Positions 30,852-39,695 are shown, counted from the first letter of the stretch. The stretch is DNA of 64,000 nt from Granulicella sibirica (GCF_004115155.1 NZ_RDSM01000002.1:186001-250000); one strand, 5' to 3'. The notes: generated by a model from the sequence alone, not told the origin. Made by a program: numbers and translations.

Positions 30852-31703
30852 ATGCGCCACTTCTTCCCAACGCGTGCCGTTTTCCTGCTCGCCGGACTCC
30901 CGCTCTCCGGGCTGGGGATGGGAGCGGCTTGGGCACAGAATGCATCCTCGCTGCCCGTCAATGCGCCAACTGGGGTGCAGATTCTCTCCACTGGAACCGC
31001 GGGCCCCGTCGCTGCCCCCACGACCTCGCACAAAGCCGACGTGGACTACACGGGCGGCCTGCTCCACATCAGCGCCAACAACTCCAGCTTGAACCAGATT
31101 CTGCGCGAGGTGAGCCGCCTGACCGGCATGAAGATCACGGGCGGAGTGGCCGAGGACCGCGTCTTCGGCACCTACGGGCCCGCACCCGCGTCGGCGGTCC
31201 TGACCTCTCTTCTCGACGGAACTTCGAGCAATGTGCTGATCGTTCAGAACGCAGCCGCCGGACCGGCCGAGTTGATTCTCACGCCCCGCAAGGGGGAGCC
31301 TACGCCACCGAATCCAAATGGCGTTCCCGGGGATGACGATCCGGCCCGCGATTTACCGCAACAGGCCAATGATGGGCCGCCACAGCATCCGCCGGGAGGA
31401 AGAATGGGACAGCCTCGCCGCTCGCTCGCTCCCAGCGGCCTTGGGCCTCTTCCAACTTCGAATGGCGGGCAGACCGGAACCCCGATCGACGGCGGCGCCG
31501 ATATTGGACAGACTCCCGGAGCCTTTACCCCTGCCGGGGAAACGCCCCCAGACGTCACAGCCCAGCCGGCCACCGATCCTGCGCCGAGCGCGGCTCCTGA
31601 GGATCAGCCGGATGCAACGCGCTCACCGGCCGCTGCGACCCCACAACAGATTTATGAGCAGCTTCAGCGGTTGAGATCACAGCAGACTCCGGTCCCGGAA
31701 TAG
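30852..31703 (+). CDS. Exported protein with an STN-like domain
   Basis: A 283-residue protein. The start is ATG 30852, which yields a signal peptide (MRHFFPTRAVFLLAGLP, cleavage after AWAQ). Residues about 45-125 look like a secretin/TonB short N-terminal (STN) domain: LLHISANNSSLNQILREVSRLTGM, then GVAEDRVFGTYGPAPASAVLTSLLDGT. The remaining 150 residues are Pro/Gly/Gln/Asp-rich, probably disordered. An STN domain without a secretin or receptor barrel may bind a partner of a type II/IV secretion or pilus system, but no such genes are nearby. The upstream gap shares promoters with the divergent exported-protein gene. Confidence 0.65.
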   Translation: MRHFFPTRAVFLLAGLPLSGLGMGAAWAQNASSLPVNAPTGVQILSTGTAGPVAAPTTSHKADVDYTGGLLHISANNSSLNQILREVSRLTGMKITGGVAEDRVFGTYGPAPASAVLTSLLDGTSSNVLIVQNAAAGPAELILTPRKGEPTPPNPNGVPGDDDPARDLPQQANDGPPQHPPGGRMGQPRRSLAPSGLGPLPTSNGGQTGTPIDGGADIGQTPGAFTPAGETPPDVTAQPATDPAPSAAPEDQPDATRSPAAATPQQIYEQLQRLRSQQTPVPE

Positions 31704-31731
31704 GGCGGTCCGCTCAGGCCGTTCAGCTCGG

Positions 31732-31899
31732 TTAGCTCTCGAGCGCGCGCCTCGTAGCCAGGCTACGGCGCGTTTCAGCAACCTGCATCGCATGAATACG
31801 GAATGCCTTGAACATCAGGATGCAAATCCCGTACGCGACCAGCACCCCTGCGGTCAGCGACGCGAGTACAGCACATGCCAGCAAAATCGTAACGCCCAC
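31732..31899 (-). CDS. Small single-span membrane protein, 55 residues
   Basis: A short frame gives 55 residues from a GTG at 31899, placed 6 bases after GAGGAG; an ATG at 31905 would add two residues but directly abuts the GAGGAG. The first 28 residues are strongly hydrophobic (VTILLACAVLASLTAGVLVA, then YGICILMF), followed by a basic helix (FRIHAMQVAETRRSLATRRA). This is the form of a single-pass membrane protein with a positive cytoplasmic tail. The function is unknown. It lies between the STN-type gene and uvrA. Confidence 0.5.
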   Translation of the reverse strand: MGVTILLACAVLASLTAGVLVAYGICILMFKAFRIHAMQVAETRRSLATRRALES

Positions 31900-32151
31900 G
31901 GACATCTCCTCGAACCACCCTTACCCCTAGATTGATGCAGACTGTGCCTTCTTCAGTCGCCTGACAACATCTCCATTGTCGCAGGAAGCGTTACTTTCGT
32001 GATGACCCTTTCGTTGCAGATAGCCCCACAAGCTGTTGCGGATGTGAATACGTCACTTTTTCGATAACGCCATATCTCGTGGGCAGCGTCTGCGGGGCGG
32101 GCGGGGAGCGGCTGTCCGCAGCGAACAAATGCCGTATCCTAGAGACTTGGC

Positions 32152-32180
32152 GTTCTGTTCGGTTCGAACGCCTTGTGAAC
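32152..32180 (+). promoter_or_regulatory. GTTC/GAAC cluster before uvrA, candidate SOS-type operator
   Basis: Three GTTC units at 32152, 32157 and 32162 are spaced 5 bases apart and the last pairs directly with GAAC at 32166; a further GAAC lies at 32177-32180. A TATCCT that could be a -10 box lies at 32135-32140. uvrA is an SOS gene in many bacteria and GTTC-based LexA boxes are known in some phyla, but the exact arrangement here does not match a box I can name. Confidence 0.3.
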
Positions 32181-32182
32181 CC

Positions 32183-35100
32183 ATGGGCATTACACACATC
32201 ACCGTCCGCGGCGCGCGACAGCATAACCTCAAGAACGTCAGCGTCAGCATTCCACGCAACACCCTCACGGTCATCACCGGCCTCTCGGGCTCCGGAAAAT
32301 CCTCGCTTGCCTTCGACACCATTTATGCGGAAGGGCAAAGACGCTATGTCGAAACGCTGAGCGCTTACGCCCGCCAGTTTCTCGACCAGATGGAGCGCCC
32401 CGACGTCGACGCCATCGACGGCCTCTCGCCCGCCATCTCGATCGAGCAGAAAACCACAAGCCGTTCCCCTCGCTCCACCGTCGGCACCATCACGGAGATC
32501 TACGACTACCTCCGGCTCCTCTACGCCAGCGTCGGCCAGCCGCACTGCCCCAACTGCGGACGCCCGATCTCGCGCCAGTCAGCCGACCAGATCGTCGAGC
32601 GCATCGTCCAGCTCGCCCCCGGCGAACGCATCACCGTCTTCGCCCCCATCGTCCGTGGACGCAAGGGAGAGTTCCGCGAGGAGCTTGAAGCGCTCGACCA
32701 GCAGGGCTTCCGCGCCCGCATCGACGGCGAGATGGTCGAACTGACCGACGGCATGCGCCTGGAAAAGCGCAAGAACCACACCATCGAAGCCATCGTCGAC
32801 CGCATCATCCTCAAGCCGCTCCCCGACCAGACGCCCGACAACGCCAACTCCGCCCTTGCCACCCCGGACGGCGAGGCTCCCCGGCCGAAGTATGACACCC
32901 GCCGCCTCGAGACCTCCGTTGCCAAGGCCCTGCAGATGGCGAACGGCCTGGTCCTCATCGGCATCCAGAACCCGGCCCGCCTGCTCGACGAGACCCTCTA
33001 CTCATCCTCGATGGCCTGCCCGGACTGCGGCATCAACGTCCCCAAGCTCGAGCCACGCAGCTTCTCCTTCAACTCCAACTACGGTGCCTGCCCCGAGTGC
33101 CACGGCCTCGGCTCCATCTACGACTTCGACCCCGCCAAGACCATCGCCGACTGGTCCCGCCCACTCCTCGACGGAGCCATGGGTCCAGGCTCGGCCTCGC
33201 AGTACCTCCTGCGCCTTATCAAGCTTGCCGCCGAAAAGTACAAGATCAACCTCAAGCAGCCCTTCGCCGATCTCACCCAGGCCCAGCAGAACATCCTCCT
33301 CTACGGCCCACCAAGGAGCGAGGCCGGACGCACCGGCTTCCACGGCATCTTCGCCTACCTCCGCTCGAACCTTGAAGAGACCAAATCCGAGGGCTACCGC
33401 GAGTACATGATGCAATTCATGTCGGCGACCACATGCCCCCGCTGCGAGGGTCGCCGCCTGAGGCCGGAGTCGCTCGCCGTTACCATTCCCATCGCCGACG
33501 CATCCCCATCGATCGCCGATTTCACCAATCTCTCGCTCGACCGCGCCCTCGAAGGCGCACGCCAGATGAATTTCATCGGTCGCGACCGCATCATCGCCGA
33601 CCGGCTCCAGCGCGAGATTATCGAACGCCTGGAATTCCTCGTCGATGTCGGCCTCGGCTATCTGTCGCTCAACCGCTCCGCGGCCACCCTCTCCGGCGGC
33701 GAAGGCCAGCGCATCCGCCTCGCCACCCAGATCGGCTCCCGCCTGCGCGGCGTCCTCTACGTCCTCGACGAGCCCTCCATCGGGCTCCACCAGCGCGACA
33801 ACAAGCGCCTCATCACCGCGCTCGAGAGCCTCCGCGACCTCGGCAACACCGTCCTCGTCGTCGAGCACGACGAAGACACCATGCGCAAGGCCGACTACAT
33901 CCTCGATATCGGCCCCGGGGCAGGGAAGAACGGCGGCGTCATCATGGCTGACGGCACGCCCGCCGAGATCATGGCGAACCCAAAGTCCGTGACGGGCCAG
34001 TACCTCGCCGGCAAGATCGAGATCGTCGCCCGCACCGAGCCGCGCCCCCTTACCGGAGCCTGGCTCACGGTAGAAAACGCCGTCTCGCACAACCTCAAGA
34101 ACGTCACCGCCCATTTCCCACTGGGCGTCATGACGGTCATCACCGGCGTCTCCGGCTCGGGCAAATCCACCCTCGTCAACGACATCCTCTACCGCTCTCT
34201 CGCGAAAGAGCTCTACGGCTCCCGCGAAGAGCCCGGCAAGCACGGCCGCGTCATCGGCATCGACCAGCTCGACAAGGTCATCCAGATCGACCAGTCGCCC
34301 ATCGGACGAACACCACGTTCGAATCCTGCCACGTACACCGGCGTCTTCACTGCCATCCGCGACCTCTTCGCCATGCTGCCCGAGTCACGCGAGCGCGGCT
34401 ACAAGCCCGGGCGCTTCTCCTTCAACGTCCAGGGCGGACGCTGCGAGGCCTGCCAGGGCGAGGGCCAGCGGCGCATCGAGATGAACTTCCTGCCGGATGT
34501 CTACGTCCTGTGCGAAGTCTGCAACGGCCGCCGATACAACCAGGAAACCCTCTCGGTCAAATTCAACGGCTACTCCATCGCCGACCTCCTCGACCTGCCC
34601 ATCGAAGACGCCGTCCCCATCCTCAAGGACATCCCCGCCGTCCACATCAAGCTGCAAACGCTGGTCGACGTAGGCCTCGGCTACATCCACCTCGGCCAGT
34701 CCGCGACGACGCTTTCCGGCGGCGAAGCCCAGCGCATGAAGCTGGCCCGCGAGCTCTCCAAGCGCCAGACCGGACGCACCCTCTACCTGCTCGACGAGCC
34801 CACCACGGGCCTCCACTTCGACGACGTCCGCAAGCTTCTTGAGGTACTTCACCGGCTCACCGATCTCGGCAACACCGTCATGATCATCGAGCACAACCTC
34901 GACATCATCCGCAACGCTGACTACATCCTCGACATGGGCCCCGAGGGTGGAGAAGGCGGCGGTACGGTCGTCGCTCACGGCACCCCCGAGCAGATTGCCA
35001 CGGTTGCCGCCTCGTACACGGGCCAGTTCCTCGCCCAGCACTTCAACAGCCGCCCCGGAGCCGCGCGCGTCGTACCCAGCCTCGCAAACGCTGGAGCCCA

Positions 35101-35323
35101 GCCCTCAGGAATTCTGGCCGCCGCCGACCGGGATAAGAGCCTCAGGCCGAAGTTCGTCGCGCCCGAAAAGAAGACCGGCCGTCCCACCACGAAAGCCGGC
35201 GGGACAGTGATGGAAAAACCAGTGTCAAAGTCGCGAACGGCGACAAAGGTGCCGGCGAAGAAAGCCATCGCGACGCCCGCGAAGAAGGCCGCCAAGGCAC
35301 CGTCGAAACGCGCCGCGAAGTGA
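32183..35323 (+). CDS. uvrA: Excinuclease ABC subunit UvrA with Lys/Ala-rich tail
   Basis: About 1046 residues; the ATG at 32183 gives the canonical [17 protein letters not shown]. UvrA is the damage-sensing ABC ATPase of nucleotide excision repair. Two nucleotide-binding sites (GLSGSGKSS near 31-39 and GVSGSGKST in the second half), two ABC signatures LSGGE and the zinc modules (CPNCGRP, CPDCG..., [15 protein letters not shown]) are all intact. The protein ends about 90 residues beyond the family norm with a linker and a Lys/Ala/Pro-rich tail ([19 protein letters not shown]) like histone H1, which may add DNA binding. The gene for UvrC is 11 kb downstream. Confidence 0.95.
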   Translation: MGITHITVRGARQHNLKNVSVSIPRNTLTVITGLSGSGKSSLAFDTIYAEGQRRYVETLSAYARQFLDQMERPDVDAIDGLSPAISIEQKTTSRSPRSTVGTITEIYDYLRLLYASVGQPHCPNCGRPISRQSADQIVERIVQLAPGERITVFAPIVRGRKGEFREELEALDQQGFRARIDGEMVELTDGMRLEKRKNHTIEAIVDRIILKPLPDQTPDNANSALATPDGEAPRPKYDTRRLETSVAKALQMANGLVLIGIQNPARLLDETLYSSSMACPDCGINVPKLEPRSFSFNSNYGACPECHGLGSIYDFDPAKTIADWSRPLLDGAMGPGSASQYLLRLIKLAAEKYKINLKQPFADLTQAQQNILLYGPPRSEAGRTGFHGIFAYLRSNLEETKSEGYREYMMQFMSATTCPRCEGRRLRPESLAVTIPIADASPSIADFTNLSLDRALEGARQMNFIGRDRIIADRLQREIIERLEFLVDVGLGYLSLNRSAATLSGGEGQRIRLATQIGSRLRGVLYVLDEPSIGLHQRDNKRLITALESLRDLGNTVLVVEHDEDTMRKADYILDIGPGAGKNGGVIMADGTPAEIMANPKSVTGQYLAGKIEIVARTEPRPLTGAWLTVENAVSHNLKNVTAHFPLGVMTVITGVSGSGKSTLVNDILYRSLAKELYGSREEPGKHGRVIGIDQLDKVIQIDQSPIGRTPRSNPATYTGVFTAIRDLFAMLPESRERGYKPGRFSFNVQGGRCEACQGEGQRRIEMNFLPDVYVLCEVCNGRRYNQETLSVKFNGYSIADLLDLPIEDAVPILKDIPAVHIKLQTLVDVGLGYIHLGQSATTLSGGEAQRMKLARELSKRQTGRTLYLLDEPTTGLHFDDVRKLLEVLHRLTDLGNTVMIIEHNLDIIRNADYILDMGPEGGEGGGTVVAHGTPEQIATVAASYTGQFLAQHFNSRPGAARVVPSLANAGAQPSGILAAADRDKSLRPKFVAPEKKTGRPTTKAGGTVMEKPVSKSRTATKVPAKKAIATPAKKAAKAPSKRAAK

Positions 35324-35336
35324 CGAGAGGCTTCCT

Positions 35337-36128
35337 TTACTCGAGTACCTTGAAGGTGTAGATCTTTCCGCCACTCGCCGCATTCGCCGAGGTGATCGCG
35401 CCCGGAGGCAGGATGCCGTATTGTCCAGCCTTCGAGTCGGCGGGTATACGAATCTGGTACTTTCGCGGCGCAACCTTGGTCGCGGTAAAGTCGATTTCAT
35501 CGCGGGTCGCGCCGGTAGAGTCGTGAAAGACGCCGCCCGTCTGCGAGCGAAACTCGCGGCTCTTCCCGTTGCTCGGCCTCAGTCTCAGCAGGACGTACTC
35601 GTTCGGAGCCGTGCCTTCCGGGACATAAAGCAGGAAATCCACTGGCTTTGCTACTGCAAGCTTCGCCGAATCGCCATTGATGTGGCCGTTTCGATCGCCC
35701 TTGACAATGCCGTCGGTCGCGATCCGTTTCAGGACGCCACCTGACTTGTAATTGACGATTTCGGGTTCCATCTCGACCCACTTGCCGCTTTGCGCCTTGT
35801 AATACACGCCTACTTCATCCACTGTGGCGAGAGACGACGCATCCGAAGCCGCGGCGGGCGGTGCAGAGGGAGCGGCGACAGCGGCCGACGAGGTGGCCTT
35901 CGTGATCATGGCCGCGATCACTTTGCTCGACACGCCTGCCGTCTTCAGCGCCACCATATCGTCTGGCGTCAAGGGAGTCGCGTTCGGCTGAGCGTTGACC
36001 GCCGCGATCACAGCGTCATCGTCAAGCCCCGCCTTCGTCAGTTTGATCACGCCATCGGGGGTCAGTGCGGACTGCGCCAGAGCGGCTACGGAGAGGAAGG
36101 CAAGAAAGCACAGGGTGAATCGACGCAA
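35337..36128 (-). CDS. Exported protein with paired helical repeats, unknown
   Basis: 263 residues from TTG 36128, which has GGAGG 6 bases before it and gives a signal peptide (RRFTLCFLAFLSVAALAQS). An in-frame ATG 66 codons upstream lacks these features. Two similar helical units follow: LTPDGVIKLTKAGLDDDAVIAAV and LTPDDMVALKTAGVSSKVIAAMI, a pattern seen in exported Acidobacteria proteins. After an Ala/Pro linker comes a beta-rich domain with KSGGVLKRIATDGIVKGDRNG and a C-terminal GKIYTFKVLE. The role is not known. The gene ends 14 bases from uvrA (convergent). Confidence 0.6.
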   Translation of the reverse strand: MRRFTLCFLAFLSVAALAQSALTPDGVIKLTKAGLDDDAVIAAVNAQPNATPLTPDDMVALKTAGVSSKVIAAMITKATSSAAVAAPSAPPAAASDASSLATVDEVGVYYKAQSGKWVEMEPEIVNYKSGGVLKRIATDGIVKGDRNGHINGDSAKLAVAKPVDFLLYVPEGTAPNEYVLLRLRPSNGKSREFRSQTGGVFHDSTGATRDEIDFTATKVAPRKYQIRIPADSKAGQYGILPPGAITSANAASGGKIYTFKVLE

Positions 36129-36316
36129 GGGAAGCCTCCAGAAAGCTCTATGAGATGTGTCTGAGACCTGTGTCCGGGAATGACGAATGCTAGCACTGAT
36201 CCGCGCGCGGCGTATGGCAAAGTTGAAGGTTGTAGAGTGGTTGAGGGATGTACCGCCTTCGCGAGGACCACCATCTTCGCGGCGAGGCAAGAGCCCTAAG
36301 GCAAGGCATACAGCAG

Positions 36317-37204
36317 ATGAGTTCACTCCCCCCCCTGGTTCCGGTCGAACAGGGTACCTACGAGCCGCCGTCGCCTGTCCCCGTCGAGGGAGAAGCCCCG
36401 CCGCGCATCCCGCACATCGGCCACGCCCTCCTGCTCTTTCTCATCGCGTTCGTGGCTCTCGTTCTCTCGCAGGGGCTGCTCTTGGTCATTAGCGGGGCGT
36501 ATCACAATCCCGAGGTGATGGCCTCGGTCCTGCGCAACCCAAAGTGCATCCTCGCGGTGCAGGCCTCGCTCTACCTCGCTACGCTCCTCGCCGCCTGGAT
36601 CATCTTCCCCATGTTGTGGCAGCGCGGATTCGCGGAGGGCATCCAGTGGAATGCGCCCAAAGCGAAGAAGCTCGCGTGGAAAATCATCCCCCTTGGCCTA
36701 GTCCTATCGTGGGGGGTTCAGGCCATTACGAGCCTCATCACCATGCCCAAGTCCATGCCGATGGACGACTTCTTCAAGACGCGCGCCGATGTCTGGCTCA
36801 TCACCGCTTTCGGCACCCTCCTCGCCCCGGTGGTCGAAGAGATCTTCTTCCGCGGCTTCCTCTTCCCGGCCTTCGCTATCGCCTACGACTGGCTCAGCCT
36901 CCCGCGCACCCCCGAAGCGGTCCTCCTCTGGCGCTCGACGACGACCCTTTCCACGCCCGCCTTCTTCTTCTCCGGCTTCCTCACGAGCATCTTCTTCGCC
37001 TGGCTTCACGCGGCCCAGTTAGCGCATACCTGGGCCGCCGTCGCCGTCCTCCTCTGCGTCTCGTTCCTCTTTACCTTCGTGCGCGTCCGGACGCAGTCGG
37101 TAGCCTGCTCCGCGTTGCTGCACGCCAGCTACAATTTTTGCGTCTTCCTGACCGCATTCGTCGTCACCGGCGGGTACCAGCATCTGGACAAGATGACCCG
37201 GTAG
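36317..37204 (+). CDS. CPBP family intramembrane metalloprotease
   Basis: A 295-residue CPBP (CAAX protease/bacteriocin-processing) membrane protein from ATG 36317. About seven hydrophobic segments follow a Pro-rich N-terminus. The catalytic motifs are PVVEEIFFRGFLF (Glu174-Glu175...Arg179) and the two later His motifs, WLHAAQLAH and HASYNF. Substrates of bacterial CPBP proteins are mostly unknown; some give bacteriocin self-immunity. The start follows a less likely TTG/ATG frame extension of 23 codons. Monocistronic. Confidence 0.85.
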   Translation: MSSLPPLVPVEQGTYEPPSPVPVEGEAPPRIPHIGHALLLFLIAFVALVLSQGLLLVISGAYHNPEVMASVLRNPKCILAVQASLYLATLLAAWIIFPMLWQRGFAEGIQWNAPKAKKLAWKIIPLGLVLSWGVQAITSLITMPKSMPMDDFFKTRADVWLITAFGTLLAPVVEEIFFRGFLFPAFAIAYDWLSLPRTPEAVLLWRSTTTLSTPAFFFSGFLTSIFFAWLHAAQLAHTWAAVAVLLCVSFLFTFVRVRTQSVACSALLHASYNFCVFLTAFVVTGGYQHLDKMTR

Positions 37205-37211
37205 GCGGGGT

Positions 37212-37250
37212 TATGCACATACTATGCACATGTGCTATTGTACGCACATG
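37212..37250 (+). promoter_or_regulatory. Direct and inverted repeats before the RHH gene (operator)
   Basis: TATGCACAT occurs at 37212-37220 and 37223-37231, exactly 11 bases apart (one helical turn). The second copy extends into the 10-bp palindrome GCACATGTGC (37226-37235). A third GCACAT is at 37244-37249, overlapping the start codon. This is the expected form of an autoregulatory site for the ribbon-helix-helix protein encoded right after it. Confidence 0.6.
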
Positions 37251-37565
37251 GCTACCGCTCCCAAGAGCCCCGCAAGCAACCGCGCCACCTCCCGCACCGT
37301 GGTTCTCCTCCGTGCCAGCGACCGCAAGAAGCTCGAAGCCCTGGCCGCTCAGGAAGAGGTCTCGTCTGGCGAGATCATCCGCCGCTCCCTCGACTCCTAC
37401 GAGAGCCTCGAAGCCCGCATCCGCAAGGAAGAAGAGGAGAAGATGCTGCTATCCGGACTCAGCATCCTGCAGGACGCCCTGAAAACCGTCAACGACTCAA
37501 TGAACCACACGAACGCGAAGCTCGATAAGCTGCACCTCGAACTGAAAGCGCTGGACCTGCGTTGA
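37248..37565 (+). CDS. Ribbon-helix-helix (CopG-like) DNA-binding protein
   Basis: 105 residues from ATG 37248. Residues about 16-50 match a ribbon-helix-helix fold: beta strand RTVVLLRASD, helix KKLEALAAQEEVS and helix SGEIIRRSLDSY. The rest is a charged helix (EARIRKEEEEKMLLSGL) and a predicted coiled coil up to the end. The stop overlaps the start of the next gene by TTGA. The tandem GCACAT repeats upstream suggest it controls its own promoter, as antitoxins and plasmid regulators do. No toxin domain is recognisable in the neighbour. Confidence 0.7.
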   Translation: MATAPKSPASNRATSRTVVLLRASDRKKLEALAAQEEVSSGEIIRRSLDSYESLEARIRKEEEEKMLLSGLSILQDALKTVNDSMNHTNAKLDKLHLELKALDLR

Positions 37566-37795
37566 GTCTCGCTGAAAACTTCCTGAGCACCGCGAAGCAG
37601 CTTCTGCTTGCGACCGAGAACCTCAAACGCCTCGACGAGCGCGTCAGCCGTCTCTCCGACGACGTCCACGGTCTGAATCACCGGCTCATCCGCGTCGAAG
37701 CCCTCATCGAATTCAGCAAGAGCGCCGCTCAGGCCGCGAAGCCGCCAGCAAAGCGTCACCGCCTCGCCCCACCCGATCATCATGATTCCGACTAA
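37562..37795 (+). CDS. Small coiled-coil protein, partner of the RHH gene
   Basis: 77 residues from TTG 37562, which overlaps the stop of the RHH gene (TTGA), so translation is probably coupled. Residues about 8-50 form an amphipathic helix with heptad-like Leu/Val spacing (LKRLDERVSRLSDDVHGL, then RLIRVEALIEF); the tail is basic and His-rich. Coiled-coil proteins of this form beside RHH regulators are uncharacterised as far as I know. It may bind the coiled-coil tail of its partner. Could be an antitoxin-toxin pair of unknown type, or a plasmid-derived regulator complex. Confidence 0.6.
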   Translation: MSLAENFLSTAKQLLLATENLKRLDERVSRLSDDVHGLNHRLIRVEALIEFSKSAAQAAKPPAKRHRLAPPDHHDSD

Positions 37796-38131
37796 CGGAG
37801 CCGTGCAGTTGTGCGTGCGCCTGTTCGAATCCTCCTCGCACGAGGAGCCGGCCGTCCTCACACTTCTTTTGTCCAGCTGAACGGCTCACTCGACAAAACT
37901 TTGGAGAAGGTCGAAGCCGACCACACTGAGATCGCCGAAAACCTCGCCCAGATGAGAAATCGGAACTCGGCAAGCCTCCCCGGAAACTAGCCTCGCTTGA
38001 CAAATTCCCCGCTCCGCCCCCCCTTGAATTTGACCCGAAGCCGCGAAGTCCAGACCTAACCCCATATCCTTGAAGACTTTGCGACTTTTTGCCGGGGGTG
38101 GGGGTACATCCACTAGAATCGGTCCAGCGAC
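37796..38131. other. 336-base gap with a residual frame and a tRNA 3'-like stretch
   Basis: Right after the coiled-coil gene's TAA the same frame stays open to TAG 37990, giving 59 codons from GTG 37811 that end in a helix-like stretch (LDKTLEKVEADHTEIAENL). No ribosome binding site is seen, so it may be a decayed continuation. GTTCGAATCCTCCTCGCAC at 37822-37840 looks like the T-loop and 3' half of a tRNA, but the matching 5' arm is absent. A stem CTCCTC/GAGGAG follows. The last part holds only pyrE's leader. Confidence 0.35.
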
Positions 38132-38839
38132 ATGACCCCGACCGAACAGCATCAAGCCAATCGCAAAGCCCTCCTCGACCTCATCGCGACCCACTCCTTC
38201 AAGCTCGGCGACTTCACCCTCGCGAGCGGCCAAAAGTCCGACTACTACATCGACTGCCGCATCACCACGCTGCACGCCGAGGGCGGACGCCTCGCTGGCC
38301 TCCTCTTCCTCGATCTCATCCAGAAGCACGCGCCCGAGGCCGAAGCTGTCGGCGGCCTCACCATGGGTGCGGACCCGCTCGTCACGGCGACCAGCACCGC
38401 AAGCGCCTGGGCCCTCTCCGAGTATAAGGAGATCGCCGCCATCTTCCCCGAGGACGCCCACGAGGACCCCAACGACCCCGACGCCCTCGGCCTGCCGCCC
38501 AACCTCATCCACGGCTTCCTCGTCCGCAAGGCCGAGAAGACCCACGGCACCGGCCGCCGCCTCGAGGGCTTCCTCAAGCCCGACGCCCAGGTCGTCATCG
38601 TCGACGACGTCTGCACCACCGGCGGATCCACCATCCTCGCCATCGAAGCCACCCGTGCCGCCGGCATGAAGGTAGCCGCCGTCCTCTGCCTGGTCGACCG
38701 CGAGCAGGGGGGACGCCTCCACATCGAGCAGGCCCTCGCCGAAATCCCCACCGACGACGACACCGAAATTCCGTTCATCCCCGTCTTCACCGCGTCGGAC
38801 GTCCGTGCCGCCCATATCGCTCTCAAGGAATCCCGTTGA
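38132..38839 (+). CDS. pyrE: Orotate phosphoribosyltransferase
   Basis: A 235-residue OPRTase, converting orotate and PRPP to OMP in pyrimidine synthesis. The PRPP motif VVIVDDVCTTGGST is at 154-167, and the N-terminal FTLASGQKSDYYIDCR and TMGADPL loops fit the family. An acidic insertion at about 91-127 (SAWALSEYKEIAAIFPED, then AHEDPNDPDALGLPPN) sits between the TMGADPL loop and the FLVRKAEKTHG segment; bacterial homologues lack or shorten it. The stop TGA overlaps the TTG start of the downstream DoxX gene. Confidence 0.93.
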   Translation: MTPTEQHQANRKALLDLIATHSFKLGDFTLASGQKSDYYIDCRITTLHAEGGRLAGLLFLDLIQKHAPEAEAVGGLTMGADPLVTATSTASAWALSEYKEIAAIFPEDAHEDPNDPDALGLPPNLIHGFLVRKAEKTHGTGRRLEGFLKPDAQVVIVDDVCTTGGSTILAIEATRAAGMKVAAVLCLVDREQGGRLHIEQALAEIPTDDDTEIPFIPVFTASDVRAAHIALKESR

Positions 38840-39306
38840 AGGGCGGCGGCGGCCAGCAGGGAAGCGCTCTCGCCTTCCTCCGCATCACCATCGGCATCCT
38901 GTTCCTCTTCTTCGCCGAGTACAAGCTGGTGAACACGCACTTCATCCGCACCGGCATGGCGGGATATATCCGAGGCTTCCTCGCCGGGGGCTCCTACCCG
39001 TTCATCCGCCCGTTCCTGCAACACATCATCCTGCCGTGGGCGACGTTCTGGGGAGCCATCGTAGCTGCTACCGAACTCCTCATCGGCCTGAGCCTGGTCT
39101 TCGGCGTGATGGTCCGTTGGGCCAGCCTCGGCGGACTGGCGATGATGCTCCTCTTTCTCTTCGCCTCCGACTATCCCGGCCCCCACCCCGCCCCGTGGCA
39201 GTACCTCGGAGCTTCCTTGTCCCACCTGCCTCTGGCTCTCTGCTTTCTGACATTTCTCATCGGAAGAGCCGACGAGCGCTGGGCCATCCCCATAGGGCGT
39301 CGCTAA
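38836..39306 (+). CDS. DoxX family membrane protein
   Basis: A 156-residue protein with four hydrophobic segments in DoxX order: N-terminal FLRITIGILFLFFAEYKLV, a central WATFWGAIVAATELLIGLSL and two more. DoxX proteins are membrane-bound and of varied, mostly unknown roles (some linked to oxidative stress or terminal oxidase). TTG start at 38836 overlaps the pyrE stop; coupled translation is likely. There is no functional link to pyrE that I can see. Confidence 0.75.
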   Translation: MKGGGGQQGSALAFLRITIGILFLFFAEYKLVNTHFIRTGMAGYIRGFLAGGSYPFIRPFLQHIILPWATFWGAIVAATELLIGLSLVFGVMVRWASLGGLAMMLLFLFASDYPGPHPAPWQYLGASLSHLPLALCFLTFLIGRADERWAIPIGRR

Positions 39307-39695
39307 CTCGCCCGCTGCAGCCGTTCCCTTCTGCGCTGTGCCAATCCATCCATCCAGCGCTGACTCCCGTAGATTCCGGCCCGCAACGAGTCCACCAGAA
39401 ACCCTTCCATCACTTTCTCGAAATGGATGGCGGTGCCTGGGCCAAGAATTTCGACGTCAGTAAGCTGCGAGGGATCGACATCGCTGATCCCTTGCAGGTC
39501 TTCCTGTGGGATTGCGATCCGCTGTCCGGTCTTCAACTCGAGTAGAAGCATCCTTGTCCGCACATCGAAGGTCGCTGAAAGAGCAACCGCTTCATCGTCA
39601 TGATCCCGCGCATTCGCAAGGGCAGCATCGATCTGTGCCTCCGTCTCTGCATCGAGAGGAGCCTCAAGCTCCGCGTCAGTCATTGGACGATTCAT
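39303..39695 (-). CDS. DUF2442 domain protein
   Basis: A 130-residue protein from ATG 39695 (GGAGGAG 5 bases before). The centre matches DUF2442: VALSATFDVRTRMLLLELKTGQRIAIPQEDLQGI, followed by TDVEILGPGTAIHFEKVMEGFLV and a C-terminal basic helix. The gene overlaps the end of the upstream DUF4160 gene by 20 bases. DUF4160 and DUF2442 genes occur together in many bacteria and archaea and are suspected to form a toxin-antitoxin-like pair; no function is proven to my knowledge. The end overlaps the DoxX gene end by four bases on the other strand. Confidence 0.82.
   Translation of the reverse strand: MNRPMTDAELEAPLDAETEAQIDAALANARDHDDEAVALSATFDVRTRMLLLELKTGQRIAIPQEDLQGISDVDPSQLTDVEILGPGTAIHFEKVMEGFLVDSLRAGIYGSQRWMDGLAQRRRERLQRAS

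Noticed and set aside
32160..32176. TTCGAAC string near uvrA as tRNA T-loop
   Set aside because: No acceptor or anticodon arm around it; treated as part of the GTTC/GAAC cluster.
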